From CAYTBN01 sp964436045 (GTDB lineage Bacteria > Myxococcota_A > UBA796 > UBA9615 > CAYRNR01): DNA of 64,000 nucleotides. The stretch spans positions 32,983-96,982 of the forward strand of contig CAYTBN010000023.1 of NCBI GenBank assembly GCA_964436045.1. The letters run 5' to 3'. The translations under genes and the position numbers were made by a program. Shown here piece after piece: positions 9,173 to 17,647 of the stretch (position 1 is the first letter of the stretch; the number at the start of each line of letters is the position of its first letter). Below the pieces are notes generated by a model. The model searched no databases and had not been told where the DNA came from. It was given only the letters and a program-made list of their open reading frames with translations.

Positions 9173-10765
9173 TCAGGGGCAGTCGGCGGCGCGTCTCTCG
9201 GGGAGGACCTCCGCCAGCGCGGCGGGCGCGTCGCTCCCATCGATGGCCAGGATCTCCACCTCCACGATGAGCCCCTCGAAACACTCCGTGTGGGGCAGCT
9301 CGACGCGGGTCGGCCGGGGACCCTCCCCCAGCCCGACCTCGACCGTGTGGTCGAACTGCTCCGCCGGGGCGCGGACGCTGATGCGGACCCGGGTCACCGA
9401 ACTCGGCTGGTCCGGACCGTCCGCCGCCAGCGAAATCCGGTCCACCCCCGGTCCTGCGACCCGAAGCGTCACCGAGGCGCCGATCGCGTCCTTGTTGACC
9501 GGGGCAGCCCATGCGGTGGTGGTGTAGCGGTCGCGCAGCCATCCGAGCCGTTCGTCGCCACCGGTGCCCGTCACCTCGAGGATCGATGCCGGACGGTGCC
9601 GCAACGGAGTGCGTGCCGTCCCGCGCTTGGTCTCGTGCAGGACCCCCAGGAAATCGTGGCCCAGGATGCCCGCCACCTCGCCCGGGCGGAGCCCGTCGGC
9701 CAGCAGGGCCTCGGTGACCGCCAGCGAGGCGGTGCTCGCATCCGGCAGCCCCTCGGGCTCGACGATCCGGCCGTCGAAGTCGCTGCCCAGGGCCACGTGG
9801 CCCGGCCCCATCACCGCCCGCAGGTGAGCCACGTGGGCCGACAGGTCCGACAGGTCGGCGCCCGCGTCCCCCTCGCTTAGGAAGCGGGCGTGGAAGTTGA
9901 TCCCGACCACCCCACCCACGTCGGCGATCGCCCACAACTGGGTGTCGTCGAGATTGCGCGGGTGATCGGTGACCGCGCGGGCATTGGAGTGGCTGGCGAT
10001 CACCGGACGTGTGGCGGTCGTCAGCACGTCCCAGAACGTGTCCACCGAAGCGTGCGAGATGTCGGGGAGCACCCGGGCCTCGTCGAGACGCGAGACCAGG
10101 GCGAGCCCGGCGGCGGTCGCGCCTCCGTGCTGCTGTTCCTTCACTCCATCGGCGAACCCGTTGCTCTCGTTCCAGGTCAGTGACAGGTAGGTCAGCCCGG
10201 CGTCGATGAATTCCTCGACCTCCTCGGGGTTCGCCACGAGTCCCTTGGCTCCCTCGATGGCCAGCAAGGCCGCAGGCCGGCCCTCGCCGGCCAACCGCAA
10301 GACATCCTCCGCCGACCTCGCGATCTCCACGTCCGGATACCCCGCCAGCAGATCGCGGCGCCAGACCTCCAGCGTCTGGAACATCACGTCCCTGGGGGAG
10401 GCGCTCTGTGGCCACACGAAGATCGGGTAGAGCTGAGCGTCCACACCGCCGGCCCTCAGCCGGTCGGGCGAAGCCTGCAGCGGAAGCTCCGGCGCCTCTC
10501 CCGGCGTCGTCTTCTTCCACAGCTGCCAGAGCGTGTCGGCGTGCAAGTCGACCACCACGGCGCGACGGTGGAGGTCGGCTGCGGAGATGTCCTCGTCCGG
10601 GATCGGCGGAAGCTCGAGGGGAGCGACCCGGGACGCTGCCGGGGTCGGCAGCTCCGGCGTCGTCGGGGGCGCGGGAGGATCGTCGGCGGCGACGGCGCCG
10701 CCACGGCAGGAGAGTAGCCCGGCGAGGAGCAGCGCCACGCCGACGATCGACACCCTCCGGCCCAT
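9173..10765 (-). CDS. Lipoprotein membrane dipeptidase (peptidase M19)
   Basis: 530 residues. M19 enzymes are zinc dipeptidases of the amidohydrolase fold. The start MGRRVSIVG has GGGAGGAG upstream and a signal ending in LLSC. The zinc-binding HADT (after VVVDL), a Glu in AIEGAKG, the histidines in ISHAS and IASHSNARA and the GSDFDG motif are all present, so the core looks catalytically complete. After the barrel (about residue 395) there is a beta-rich C-terminal extension of about 135 residues, not usual for the family, that may be a binding or anchoring domain. It probably cleaves dipeptides, including D-amino-acid dipeptides from cell-wall turnover, in the periplasm or at the surface. Confidence 0.9.
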   Translation of the reverse strand: MGRRVSIVGVALLLAGLLSCRGGAVAADDPPAPPTTPELPTPAASRVAPLELPPIPDEDISAADLHRRAVVVDLHADTLWQLWKKTTPGEAPELPLQASPDRLRAGGVDAQLYPIFVWPQSASPRDVMFQTLEVWRRDLLAGYPDVEIARSAEDVLRLAGEGRPAALLAIEGAKGLVANPEEVEEFIDAGLTYLSLTWNESNGFADGVKEQQHGGATAAGLALVSRLDEARVLPDISHASVDTFWDVLTTATRPVIASHSNARAVTDHPRNLDDTQLWAIADVGGVVGINFHARFLSEGDAGADLSDLSAHVAHLRAVMGPGHVALGSDFDGRIVEPEGLPDASTASLAVTEALLADGLRPGEVAGILGHDFLGVLHETKRGTARTPLRHRPASILEVTGTGGDERLGWLRDRYTTTAWAAPVNKDAIGASVTLRVAGPGVDRISLAADGPDQPSSVTRVRISVRAPAEQFDHTVEVGLGEGPRPTRVELPHTECFEGLIVEVEILAIDGSDAPAALAEVLPERRAADCP

Positions 10766-10856
10766 CCGCTCCTCCCGTGTCCGTGCGATCCATTCTGGGT
10801 GCCGCCCGCGAGGGTTTACAATAGCCGGCACGGCGGCGGGAAAGGCGGGTGATCAC

Positions 10857-11810
10857 ATGGGTGGCGAGCGGAGGGCGAGGCCGGGGGCGTGGAGGATCCT
10901 GCTGGCGGCGGGGCTGGGCGTGGCGCTGGCCGGCTGCCCCGGTGGGCAGGCGGCGGACGACGACACCAGCTACCCTCCCGTGGACGACGACACCGTGGAC
11001 GACGACACCGGGGACGACGACACCGGGGACGACGACACCGGGGACGACGACACGGGCGGCGACGCCGAGGTCTGCGACGGTCAGGACAACGACGGGGACG
11101 GCCAGGCCGACGAGGACTTCCCGTGCCGCCAGGGGCACGAGGAGACCTGCACCCAGTTCGACAGCTGCCAGGGCACGCGGACCTGCCGCGAGGACTGCGC
11201 CTGGGGTGACTGCGGCAATCCGGTCTGGGAGTGTGACGCGCCGGGCCACTTCTCTGCCTGTCAGGCCGGGGCCTGCGAGGGGCTGCAGGAGTGCCTGGCC
11301 GGCTGCAGCCTGGGCGAGTGTCAGCCCGACTGCCCCACGGGTCACGAGTGTTGCGACGGCGGCTGCGTGGACGTCCAGGTCGACGTGGCCAACTGTGGCA
11401 CCTGTGGCAGGACCTGCGATGACGGCGAGTGCTGGCACGGGGGATGCTGCATCGAGAGCGTCCGCAATGGCTCGGAGATCTGCGACGATCAGCATTTCTC
11501 CGTGCCCGATCCCTACGTGCCCATGTACCTGGTCTGCAAGAACGACAACGGCGGCGTCGGGTACGTGTCCGACGGCACCGGTCCACCCTGCGAGGATGGC
11601 GTGAACCGTTGTCAGGGCTGGGAGCAGAACGGCATGAATGCCTGGGACTACCTGAACTACATCGAGACCATCAACTGCACCGCTGCAGACCTGTACGTGG
11701 AGGTCGATCTGTCGGCGTGGACCGGGCACGGCATGTACGTGGGCTCCCACGACCAGCCGGGCGGCGGGGGGCACATGACCGAGACCTGCATCGCCGAGGG
11801 GGTGTATTGA
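10857..11810 (+). CDS. Cys-rich lipoprotein with DDDT linker
   Basis: 317 residues. The signal ends in LAGC. The next 45 residues are a low-complexity DDDT-rich acidic linker, then a MopE-like unit (VCDGQDNDGDGQADEDFPC). Cysteine-rich modules follow, including the NCGTCGRTC type seen in many myxobacterial surface proteins (CVDVxxDxxNCGxCG). The C-terminal 110 residues are less Cys-rich and globular. The role is unknown; calcium and disulfide stabilised surface protein is the reasonable inference. The stop is shared with the TTG start of the next gene (TTGA), so they are cotranslated. Confidence 0.8.
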   Translation: MGGERRARPGAWRILLAAGLGVALAGCPGGQAADDDTSYPPVDDDTVDDDTGDDDTGDDDTGDDDTGGDAEVCDGQDNDGDGQADEDFPCRQGHEETCTQFDSCQGTRTCREDCAWGDCGNPVWECDAPGHFSACQAGACEGLQECLAGCSLGECQPDCPTGHECCDGGCVDVQVDVANCGTCGRTCDDGECWHGGCCIESVRNGSEICDDQHFSVPDPYVPMYLVCKNDNGGVGYVSDGTGPPCEDGVNRCQGWEQNGMNAWDYLNYIETINCTAADLYVEVDLSAWTGHGMYVGSHDQPGGGGHMTETCIAEGVY

Positions 11811-13063
11811 CGGCTCGGATCTCGAGCGGGTGCGTATTCGCCCTCACCCTCGCCCTCGCCCTCCCTGCGCGGACAGCCCCGCCGGATGCGGGTTCGAGTC
11901 CCGACGGGCTGCCGGAGGGCGAGGAACTCGTCGTCCGCTTCCTCGATGTGGGTCAAGGAGACGGAATCCTGCTCACGCTCCCGGACGGCAAGCACGTGAT
12001 GGTGGACGGCGGCAAGCCCGAGCACCACGCGGACGATCAGCTCCGGGCTCTCGGCGTGTCACGGATCGATCTGCTGCTGGCCAGTCATGCCGACTACGAC
12101 CATGCCGGTGTCCACGAGGACTTCCTGCGCGAGTTCACCGTCGGGACCTACATCACCAACGGTCTGGCTCATCCACCCGACTTTCATCGGCGAACCACCG
12201 AGCAGGCCGCCGAACTGGTCGCGGCCGGAGAGCTGCAGATGTTCACGGCGGCCGATTTCGAGCGGGGCCAGGACATCGGCTCGGGTGACGTGGGATTGCA
12301 CCTGATGCCGCCGCCCCCGGGCGCTGGCATGGGCCAGAACGAAAACTCCGTAGGCCTCGTGGTGACCTACGGAGAGTTCAAGCTCGTGATGACCGGAGAC
12401 TCGGAGCCGCGGGAAACGGAGGCCTGGCTGTTCACCCGTGACTACCACGACCTGCTGGCCGACGCGGACATCTACAAGGCGGCGCACCACGGCAGTCGTA
12501 ATGGCGACGCGGGCAACTACAACTGGGTGAGCCGCATTTCTCCCAACGTGGTCGTGATCTGCGTGGGATCCAACCCCTGGGGCCATCCGACGGCGGAGGC
12601 GATGGGTGTCTATCGCGATGTGGGCGCCCGGATCTACCGGACTGACGACGACGGCCGCGTGTCCGTCCTGGCCCGACGGGATGGCAGCTTCACGGTGGTC
12701 GCCGAGGGGCGGGCACTCGCCGTCGCGGGGAGGCTGCAGCCAGCCCCCACATCCGCGCTGGCGGGTGACGCGATGCTCCACTTCAGGAGCGGCGGTGGCA
12801 CTGCACTCGGTGTGGCGCCCGCGGACAACTTCGGCTGTCCCGAGACCCATCCGATCAAGGGCAACCGTGGCACCCGCGGCTGGATCTACCATCCGCCCGA
12901 CGGTCAGTGGTATGGCCGCACCAAGCCGGAGGAGTGTTTCGCGACAGCCGAGGACGCTGAGGTGTCGGGCTATCGGGCCCCCCGGAATCGGGTCATCGTG
13001 CCCCGCGGTGACACGCCGGGGGCGGCCCCGGAGCCCCAGTCCCAACAGAACGGTCACCACTGA
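11807..13063 (+). CDS. Exported ComEC-like metallo-beta-lactamase-fold protein
   Basis: 418 residues if TTG at 11807 is the start. This TTG overlaps the preceding stop as TTGA, has a GAGGGGG ribosome site just upstream and opens a signal peptide (to about residue 24). The hydrolase domain begins VRFLDVGQGDGILL and has SHADYDHAG, a GDSE motif and AAHHGSRNGD, as in the C-terminal domain of ComEC DNA-uptake proteins. Near the C-terminus (about 325-385) a module with CPETHPIKGNRG, a central IYH and PEECFAT resembles small domains that accompany secreted nucleases. It probably acts outside the cytoplasm on nucleic acid or a phosphodiester; the substrate is not known. Confidence 0.8.
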   Translation: MTARISSGCVFALTLALALPARTAPPDAGSSPDGLPEGEELVVRFLDVGQGDGILLTLPDGKHVMVDGGKPEHHADDQLRALGVSRIDLLLASHADYDHAGVHEDFLREFTVGTYITNGLAHPPDFHRRTTEQAAELVAAGELQMFTAADFERGQDIGSGDVGLHLMPPPPGAGMGQNENSVGLVVTYGEFKLVMTGDSEPRETEAWLFTRDYHDLLADADIYKAAHHGSRNGDAGNYNWVSRISPNVVVICVGSNPWGHPTAEAMGVYRDVGARIYRTDDDGRVSVLARRDGSFTVVAEGRALAVAGRLQPAPTSALAGDAMLHFRSGGGTALGVAPADNFGCPETHPIKGNRGTRGWIYHPPDGQWYGRTKPEECFATAEDAEVSGYRAPRNRVIVPRGDTPGAAPEPQSQQNGHH

Positions 13064-13129
13064 GATCGGCGATTGCAGCCCCGTGTGATATAAATTGAAT
13101 GGGGTCATCGTCAGTCGCAGGAGGAACTG

Positions 13130-13711
13130 TTGTCGCTGGATAACCGCCTTGCCACCGAGGTGGGAGGTGTGATCGATCGATTCGCCAAGGAACTCATCGA
13201 CCTTTTTCGGGCTGTCGAACTGGAGGACTTGATCGCGCTACGCGCGGTCTCCAGGGAGAAAGAGCCAGCCGTGTCGCCACGGCAGACCACGGGACCCGCT
13301 CGCCCGTCCGCCCGTCGTTCGGGCGCCAAGAGCGGCAGCCGCCAGCGGTCATGGCCGCTGTGCTCGACCAAGGGGTGTTCAGCCAAGATGTATCCACCTA
13401 GCGGTTCTTCGCGACTCTGCTACCAGCACCATCTGGCCGCTGGCGGGCGACCCTCTCCGCTTGTCCGCGCGGGTCGCAAGGCAGCGTCGACCAGCCCTGC
13501 GCCACCCGTGAGGTCGGCGCGTCCACGGACAATTCTGCGGAAGAAGAAAGACCTGGAGGAGCAGGAGGAGCCCGCGCGCAAGCAGGAGAAGCCGGCCCCG
13601 CCGCCCATGCCCACTACCATCGAAAATGTGGGCCGTCCCCCGCCGGGTAGCCATCGCGACAAGGCCCTCGACGAGGCGGACAAGCTCTTCAATTTCGATA
13701 GCGAGGACTAG
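13130..13711 (+). CDS. Small basic protein with a Cys/His cluster, function unknown
   Basis: 193 residues starting at TTG, which has an excellent GCAGGAGGAA ribosome site. The N-terminal 40 residues form an amphipathic helix (VIDRFAKELIDLFRAVE). A basic Ser/Pro/Arg linker follows, then a possible zinc site: C78-x4-C83-x13-C97-x2-H100-H101. A second charged linker (KKKDLEEQEEPARKQEK) and an acidic tail complete it. Helix, basic linker and a small Cys/His knuckle suggest a nucleic-acid-associated protein, but I recognise no family and this is inference. Confidence 0.6.
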   Translation: MSLDNRLATEVGGVIDRFAKELIDLFRAVELEDLIALRAVSREKEPAVSPRQTTGPARPSARRSGAKSGSRQRSWPLCSTKGCSAKMYPPSGSSRLCYQHHLAAGGRPSPLVRAGRKAASTSPAPPVRSARPRTILRKKKDLEEQEEPARKQEKPAPPPMPTTIENVGRPPPGSHRDKALDEADKLFNFDSED

Positions 13712-13743
13712 CCTCCGTCGGACTCCCGTCCGCACCACGACCC

Positions 13744-15111
13744 ATGGCCGCCGAGCGCAAGTCAGTTCGCGAACGTTTGCGGCGTGATGCACTCGACATC
13801 TTCCGTGCCGGGGTTGCCGCGGTGGATCCCCACCGAGCGGTCTCTCGATGCGTCGAGCTCGACGGCGATCATCTGCGCGTGGACCCCGGCCAGGGCGATG
13901 CGGTGTCCCTGGATCTCCGCGCGTTCGACCGGGTGCTGGTGGTCGGGGCGGGCAAGGCGACCGCGCGAATGGCGCAGGCACTGGAGGACCTGCTGGGGGA
14001 GCGGCTGGACGGCGGAGTCATCGTGGTCAAGCACGGACACACGGCTCCCCTGCGCCTCGTCGACCAGATCGAGGCCAGCCATCCGGTCCCCGGAGAGGAC
14101 GGTGTCCGCGGAGTTGGCCGCGTCCTGGCCCTGCTTGCGGATGCCGACGAACACACGCTCGTGTTCGCGTTGATCTCGGGCGGAGGATCCGCCCTGCTAC
14201 CCCAGCCCGCCGAGGGGATCCGCCTGGAGGACAAGCGGTTCCTCACGCGGCAGCTGTTGGCGGCGGGTGCCGATATCCGCGAGATCAACGCGGTGCGCAA
14301 ACACATCTCGTCGGTGAAGGGCGGACAGCTCGCGCTGCATGCTCATCCGGCGCGCGTGGTCTCGCTCGTGCTCTCGGACGTGGTCGGCGATCCGCTGGAT
14401 GACATCGCGTCGGGACCCCTGGTCCCGGATCGGTCCACGTTTGCGGACGCCGTCGAAGTCCTCCGGCAACGCCGACTCTGGGATGAGGCGCCTGCATCGA
14501 TCCGTGGTCATCTGGAAGCGGGCCTCTCGGGTCGCCGTGGCGAGACACCGAAGCCCGGCGATCCGAGATTCGAGAAGATGACGATCGCCCTGGTGGGCAC
14601 CAATCGACGGTGTCTGCGGGCTTGCCGTGAGCGGGCGAAGTCCCTGGGCTGGAACACTCGACTGCTATCCGACACCGTCGTGGGCGAGGCCTCCGAGGTC
14701 GCCAGGGAGCTGGCAGCGCACGCACGGTCGGTGGTCACGGGTGGAGGTGTCGTCGCAGCGCCTGCGTGTCTTCTTTCTGGCGGGGAGCCGACGGTGACGA
14801 TACGAGGAGGAGGGCTGGGGGGGCGCAACCAGGAGCTCGCCCTGGCCGCCGCCCTCGAGATCGAAGGACAGGATCGTATCGCCATCGCCAGCCTCGGCAC
14901 AGATGGGAACGACGGACCCACGGACGCTGCCGGTGCCATCGCGTTTGGCGATTCGGTGGTCCGAGGCCGGGAGAACTCCATGGATGCGCGGCAGCACCTA
15001 CGCAAGAATGACGCCTACCCCTTCTTCGATCGCCTGGGCGACCTCGTGCGCACCGGTCCGACTGGCACGAACGTGATGGATGTTCACGTGGTGTTGGTTG
15101 CCGATGACTGA
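13744..15111 (+). CDS. Glycerate 2-kinase, MOFRL family
   Basis: 455 residues, normal for the GckA/TtuD family, which phosphorylates D-glycerate to 2-phosphoglycerate in the cytoplasm. Recognisable motifs are VVGAGKA (about 60), LISGGGSALL (about 143), the basic motif INAVRKHISSVKGGQLA (about 180) and LVLSDVVGDPLDDIASGP (about 210). The C-terminal MOFRL domain has GGRNQELALA, GTDGNDGPTDAAGA and GPTGTNVMD. The gene stands 32 bases after the Cys/His protein on the same strand and may share its transcript. Confidence 0.93.
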   Translation: MAAERKSVRERLRRDALDIFRAGVAAVDPHRAVSRCVELDGDHLRVDPGQGDAVSLDLRAFDRVLVVGAGKATARMAQALEDLLGERLDGGVIVVKHGHTAPLRLVDQIEASHPVPGEDGVRGVGRVLALLADADEHTLVFALISGGGSALLPQPAEGIRLEDKRFLTRQLLAAGADIREINAVRKHISSVKGGQLALHAHPARVVSLVLSDVVGDPLDDIASGPLVPDRSTFADAVEVLRQRRLWDEAPASIRGHLEAGLSGRRGETPKPGDPRFEKMTIALVGTNRRCLRACRERAKSLGWNTRLLSDTVVGEASEVARELAAHARSVVTGGGVVAAPACLLSGGEPTVTIRGGGLGGRNQELALAAALEIEGQDRIAIASLGTDGNDGPTDAAGAIAFGDSVVRGRENSMDARQHLRKNDAYPFFDRLGDLVRTGPTGTNVMDVHVVLVADD

Positions 15112-15135
15112 ACGAAGCGGCCTCGCGCACATCGG

Positions 15136-15567
15136 TCAAATCGCGATCTCTCCTTCTCCTGCAGGCTCGTCCCCCGTCGATAGCCGAGCGTAACCGTCGT
15201 CCAGGTGGAAGGTCAGATGGACCGGACTCTCGTTGCGCAGGATGTCCACGACGTCCTGGTAGGCGTCGTGGTGGAACGGAACGTTCAGCACCAGCCCCCA
15301 GGGGTATTGCCAGACCTTCAACCGCTCCTTGCCGACGATCGTGTCGAACTGCAGGCGGGCGAACGCATTCTCGTCGTCGTACAACCAGATCACCGCCTTG
15401 ACCGAACTCGCCTTGGATATTCGTGAGAGTGAGTAGCGCTGGACCTCCTTGTTCTGTTGCTCGCCGGTCGCCCCCAGGCTCGCTGCCAACAGGTCCGGCG
15501 GAGCCTCCGTCCTGTGGGGCCGGATGTCGTGCGTGGTAATTCGATCGTGCTCGTGTTCGCCAGCCAT
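15136..15567 (-). CDS. Hypothetical protein
   Basis: 143 residues. There is no signal peptide or membrane helix. The N-terminus is His/Glu-rich and probably flexible; residues of about 45-130 look like a compact alpha/beta domain (VKAVIWLYDDENAFARLQFD, VWQYPWGLVLNVPFHHDAYQDVVDIL, PVHLTFHLDDGYARL). Start at ATG with AGGGG seven bases upstream. It lies 50 bases after the deaminase gene on the same strand, so an operon is possible. Family not recognised. Confidence 0.6.
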   Translation of the reverse strand: MAGEHEHDRITTHDIRPHRTEAPPDLLAASLGATGEQQNKEVQRYSLSRISKASSVKAVIWLYDDENAFARLQFDTIVGKERLKVWQYPWGLVLNVPFHHDAYQDVVDILRNESPVHLTFHLDDGYARLSTGDEPAGEGEIAI

Positions 15568-15617
15568 GGGCTACCCCTGTTCCTCGGTGAATCGCTCCGG
15601 ATGAGAAGCGCTCCATC

Positions 15618-16526
15618 CTACCCTCGCCGGAACGCTCCGCGGTGGCCCCATTCGATCGCCCGCGCCAGCAGGTCGTCGCTCATCCCGGGGATCGCCCGGA
15701 CACGTCGATGCTCCTCGCTGGCATCGATCCCCGAGAGCAAGGTGTTGTCGGTGCAGACACAGGCTCGAACGCCGGCAGCCAACCAGCGTGGGAGCGGGTG
15801 ATCTTCGACGCTGGCGATCGCGCCGACGTGCCAGTTCGAGGTGACGCAGGCCTCGATCGTCACCTTCGCTGCGCGCACCAGATCGACCACGGACGGCTCG
15901 TCGAGGAGTGTGGTGCCATGGCCGATACGGTCGGCGCCGAGATGTTCGATCGCCGTCCGGATCTCCGTGGCGGGCCGGCCTTCGCCCGCATGAACCGTGC
16001 GGCCCAGGCCCAGGCGCCCGGCGCGCTCGAACGCGGCGGAGTAATCCGCCATTCCAAACGTGTGGTCTGGCGCTGGCCCCCCGGCCAGATCGATACCCGT
16101 CACGCCGGGGCGGGCTTCCGCCACGTCCACGAGCTGCTCGGCCATGTCGGGTGATTCGCCGTAGAGGACACATAGATTCAGGCCCGCGCGGCCGTCGATT
16201 CCCGCCAGTGCGACGTCGACGAATATCGCGGGGTCCGCGGCCCCATGCAGCTGGGGCGCGAAACGGATCTCGAGGGCGGTGGTCCCCTGGCTCGCGAAGT
16301 CCTCGCAGATCTCCGCGGCGACACGCTTCACGGCGGCGGGCTCCCGCAACAGCGAAAGGGTGTAGGAGAAGCGGGAGAGCGCCGCATCGAGGCTCATCCC
16401 GGGGAAGAACAGGAGATCCTCCGGCGGAGGCGTACCGTACTGGGCCGCCAGCTCGGACAGGGTGGCGGCGCGCAGGGAACCGTCGAGGTGAACGTGCAAT
16501 TCGGCCAGGGGTACATCGGGAGACAT
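15618..16526 (-). CDS. Adenosine deaminase family protein
   Basis: 302 residues from the start MSPDVPLAEL; the upstream ATG at 16580 would add 18 unlikely residues. The metal site HVH is at 11-13 (ELHVHLDGS), the catalytic HAGEG at about 179-183 and RIGHGT at about 200-205. A near-terminal TDN sits at about 259-261, where classical adenosine deaminases have TDD. The Zn-binding Asp is therefore kept and the following substrate-contacting Asp is Asn. Purine nucleoside or related aminohydrolase activity is likely, but the exact substrate (adenosine, adenine, aminofutalosine) cannot be called. Confidence 0.85.
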   Translation of the reverse strand: MSPDVPLAELHVHLDGSLRAATLSELAAQYGTPPPEDLLFFPGMSLDAALSRFSYTLSLLREPAAVKRVAAEICEDFASQGTTALEIRFAPQLHGAADPAIFVDVALAGIDGRAGLNLCVLYGESPDMAEQLVDVAEARPGVTGIDLAGGPAPDHTFGMADYSAAFERAGRLGLGRTVHAGEGRPATEIRTAIEHLGADRIGHGTTLLDEPSVVDLVRAAKVTIEACVTSNWHVGAIASVEDHPLPRWLAAGVRACVCTDNTLLSGIDASEEHRRVRAIPGMSDDLLARAIEWGHRGAFRRG

Positions 16527-16719
16527 CACTGCATCGTACCCCACGGCAACAGCCCGGCAGCCGGCTGCGCCTCGGGCCACAGCACTACGATCCAGCCAGG
16601 GGTCTTGCCAACGTGGCCCGGTGAAATCCGAGGCACGCCGTGATCGACCGGTCGACGGGCGGAGTCGCCCGCGGGCGATCGGTCGGCCGGGAGGGGCGCG
16701 AATCGGACGCTGGCCGGAG

Positions 16720-16803
16720 TTCGCGACGGCGCGCAGGCCAGTCGCTATGGAGCTGGCCTGCGCGAACCGTAGCGAATCCGAAACGGGCGGATCTTGGGTC
16801 CGC
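16720..16803. repeat. Long hairpin and a second hairpin between MC1 and deaminase genes
   Basis: GCGCAGGCCAG (16731-16741) pairs perfectly with CTGGCCTGCGC (16753-16763) around an 11-base loop. One mismatch further out, TTCGCGACGG (16720-16729) matches CCGTAGCGAA (16767-16776). A second hairpin, GGCGGA-7-TCCGCC, covers 16785-16803. Both lie downstream of the MC1 stop on the minus strand. There is no U-tract, so this may be a REP-like element or a processing/termination structure rather than an intrinsic terminator. Confidence 0.6.
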
Positions 16804-16832
16804 CGTTCCAGCGTCCGCTCGCAGAAGCCGGG

Positions 16833-17093
16833 CTACGACTTATCGACGCCCTGCTTCTTGACGTTGGTCTTCCAGACCTTGTCGCCGAGCCAGCTCGGGC
16901 CGTTCGGCGGCGCCGCAACCTGCTCACGCCATCCCTTGAAGACGTGCACACGGGTGGTGCCACGCTCGCGCAGGCGGATCACCTTGTGACCCCTCGAAGC
17001 GGCCTTGAGGGCAGCGCCCCGCGGCTGAGCCGAGTGGAAGACGGTCGAGGTGTCGCCGCTGTTGTCCTGCAGCACGAAGTACTTCTTGGCCAT
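16833..17093 (-). CDS. MC1-family chromatin protein (archaeal-type)
   Basis: 86 residues; start MAKKYFVLQD with GGAGG upstream. The sequence follows the methanogen chromosomal protein MC1 throughout: YFVLQDxxGxxxxVF at 5-19, QPRGAALKAASRG at 23-35, VIRLRERGTTRVHVFKGW at 38-55, then APPNGPSW and a Lys-rich end. MC1 is a small basic monomer that binds and sharply bends DNA; it is best known from Methanosarcinales and haloarchaea. Here it would be a nucleoid protein. It stands alone, with a long leader and a likely promoter at 17214-17241, near recA and comM. Identity as MC1 fold is confident; its role in this bacterium is inference. Confidence 0.88.
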   Translation of the reverse strand: MAKKYFVLQDNSGDTSTVFHSAQPRGAALKAASRGHKVIRLRERGTTRVHVFKGWREQVAAPPNGPSWLGDKVWKTNVKKQGVDKS

Positions 17094-17213
17094 GATCTTG
17101 CCTCCATCAAAATGTGAATGTGGAGGTTCACGGGTTCGGAACCGGGAGCCCCCTTGCTCCTGTGTCCCGACTGCGACGTCGCGGCCCCGTGCGCCCTCCA
17201 TCCGTCGCGGAGA

Positions 17214-17241
17214 GCTTAATACATTGCGGACCCATTCCCGC
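17214..17241 (-). promoter_or_regulatory. Candidate sigma70-type promoter of the MC1 gene
   Basis: On the minus strand TTGCGG (17241-17236) is followed after 16 bases by TATTAA (17219-17214), giving a leader of about 115 bases to the ATG at 17093. Confidence 0.4.
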
Positions 17242-17608
17242 AAGCCAAAAAAATAGCGATATGGCTTTGCGTCCCCCGATCGGCGGGTTCTGAGGCGCAA
17301 ATTGCGGCAAGAACGAAGGGGGCGAACAGGGAGTCGAGCGCACTGTCCCGGAGATCGAGGGAGGTTATTTACTTCAGTGATTTCAGGGAGATGGAGGGGG
17401 AGTGCTCGCCACTCGCCCCTTGTCGCCCAGCCAACCGCGGTCAGTAGAACAGCTGGAGTGGGGATGGCGGAGATGTCCGTCGTTTTTTTTTTTTGCGAGG
17501 GCGCCGTCCATCGGCGGTCATACCCGTGAAAAAGGTGATGCGCGCGGGTTTTTCAGGTGTTGAGGGGGGCTCGCTCGGTATCAGGGCATCTCCCTGGAAG
17601 CGGAAAGA

Positions 17609-17647
17609 CCGTCCGGAATCCGGACTGGGTGACCGATTTCCGGACGG
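17609..17647. repeat. Perfect 10-base inverted repeat upstream of comM
   Basis: CCGTCCGGAA at 17609-17618 is the exact reverse complement of TTCCGGACGG at 17638-17647, with a further TCCGGA inside the loop. It lies about 200 bases before the comM start and could be an operator or a leader hairpin. Confidence 0.5.

Noticed and set aside
8337..11774. 1145-codon minus-strand ORF
   Set aside because: Low-complexity Arg/Pro/Val translation that runs opposite to, or in another frame of, the MopE protein, dipeptidase and Cys-rich lipoprotein, which all have clear family features.
17483..17494. T12 run as intrinsic terminator
   Set aside because: No GC-rich hairpin directly precedes it on either strand.
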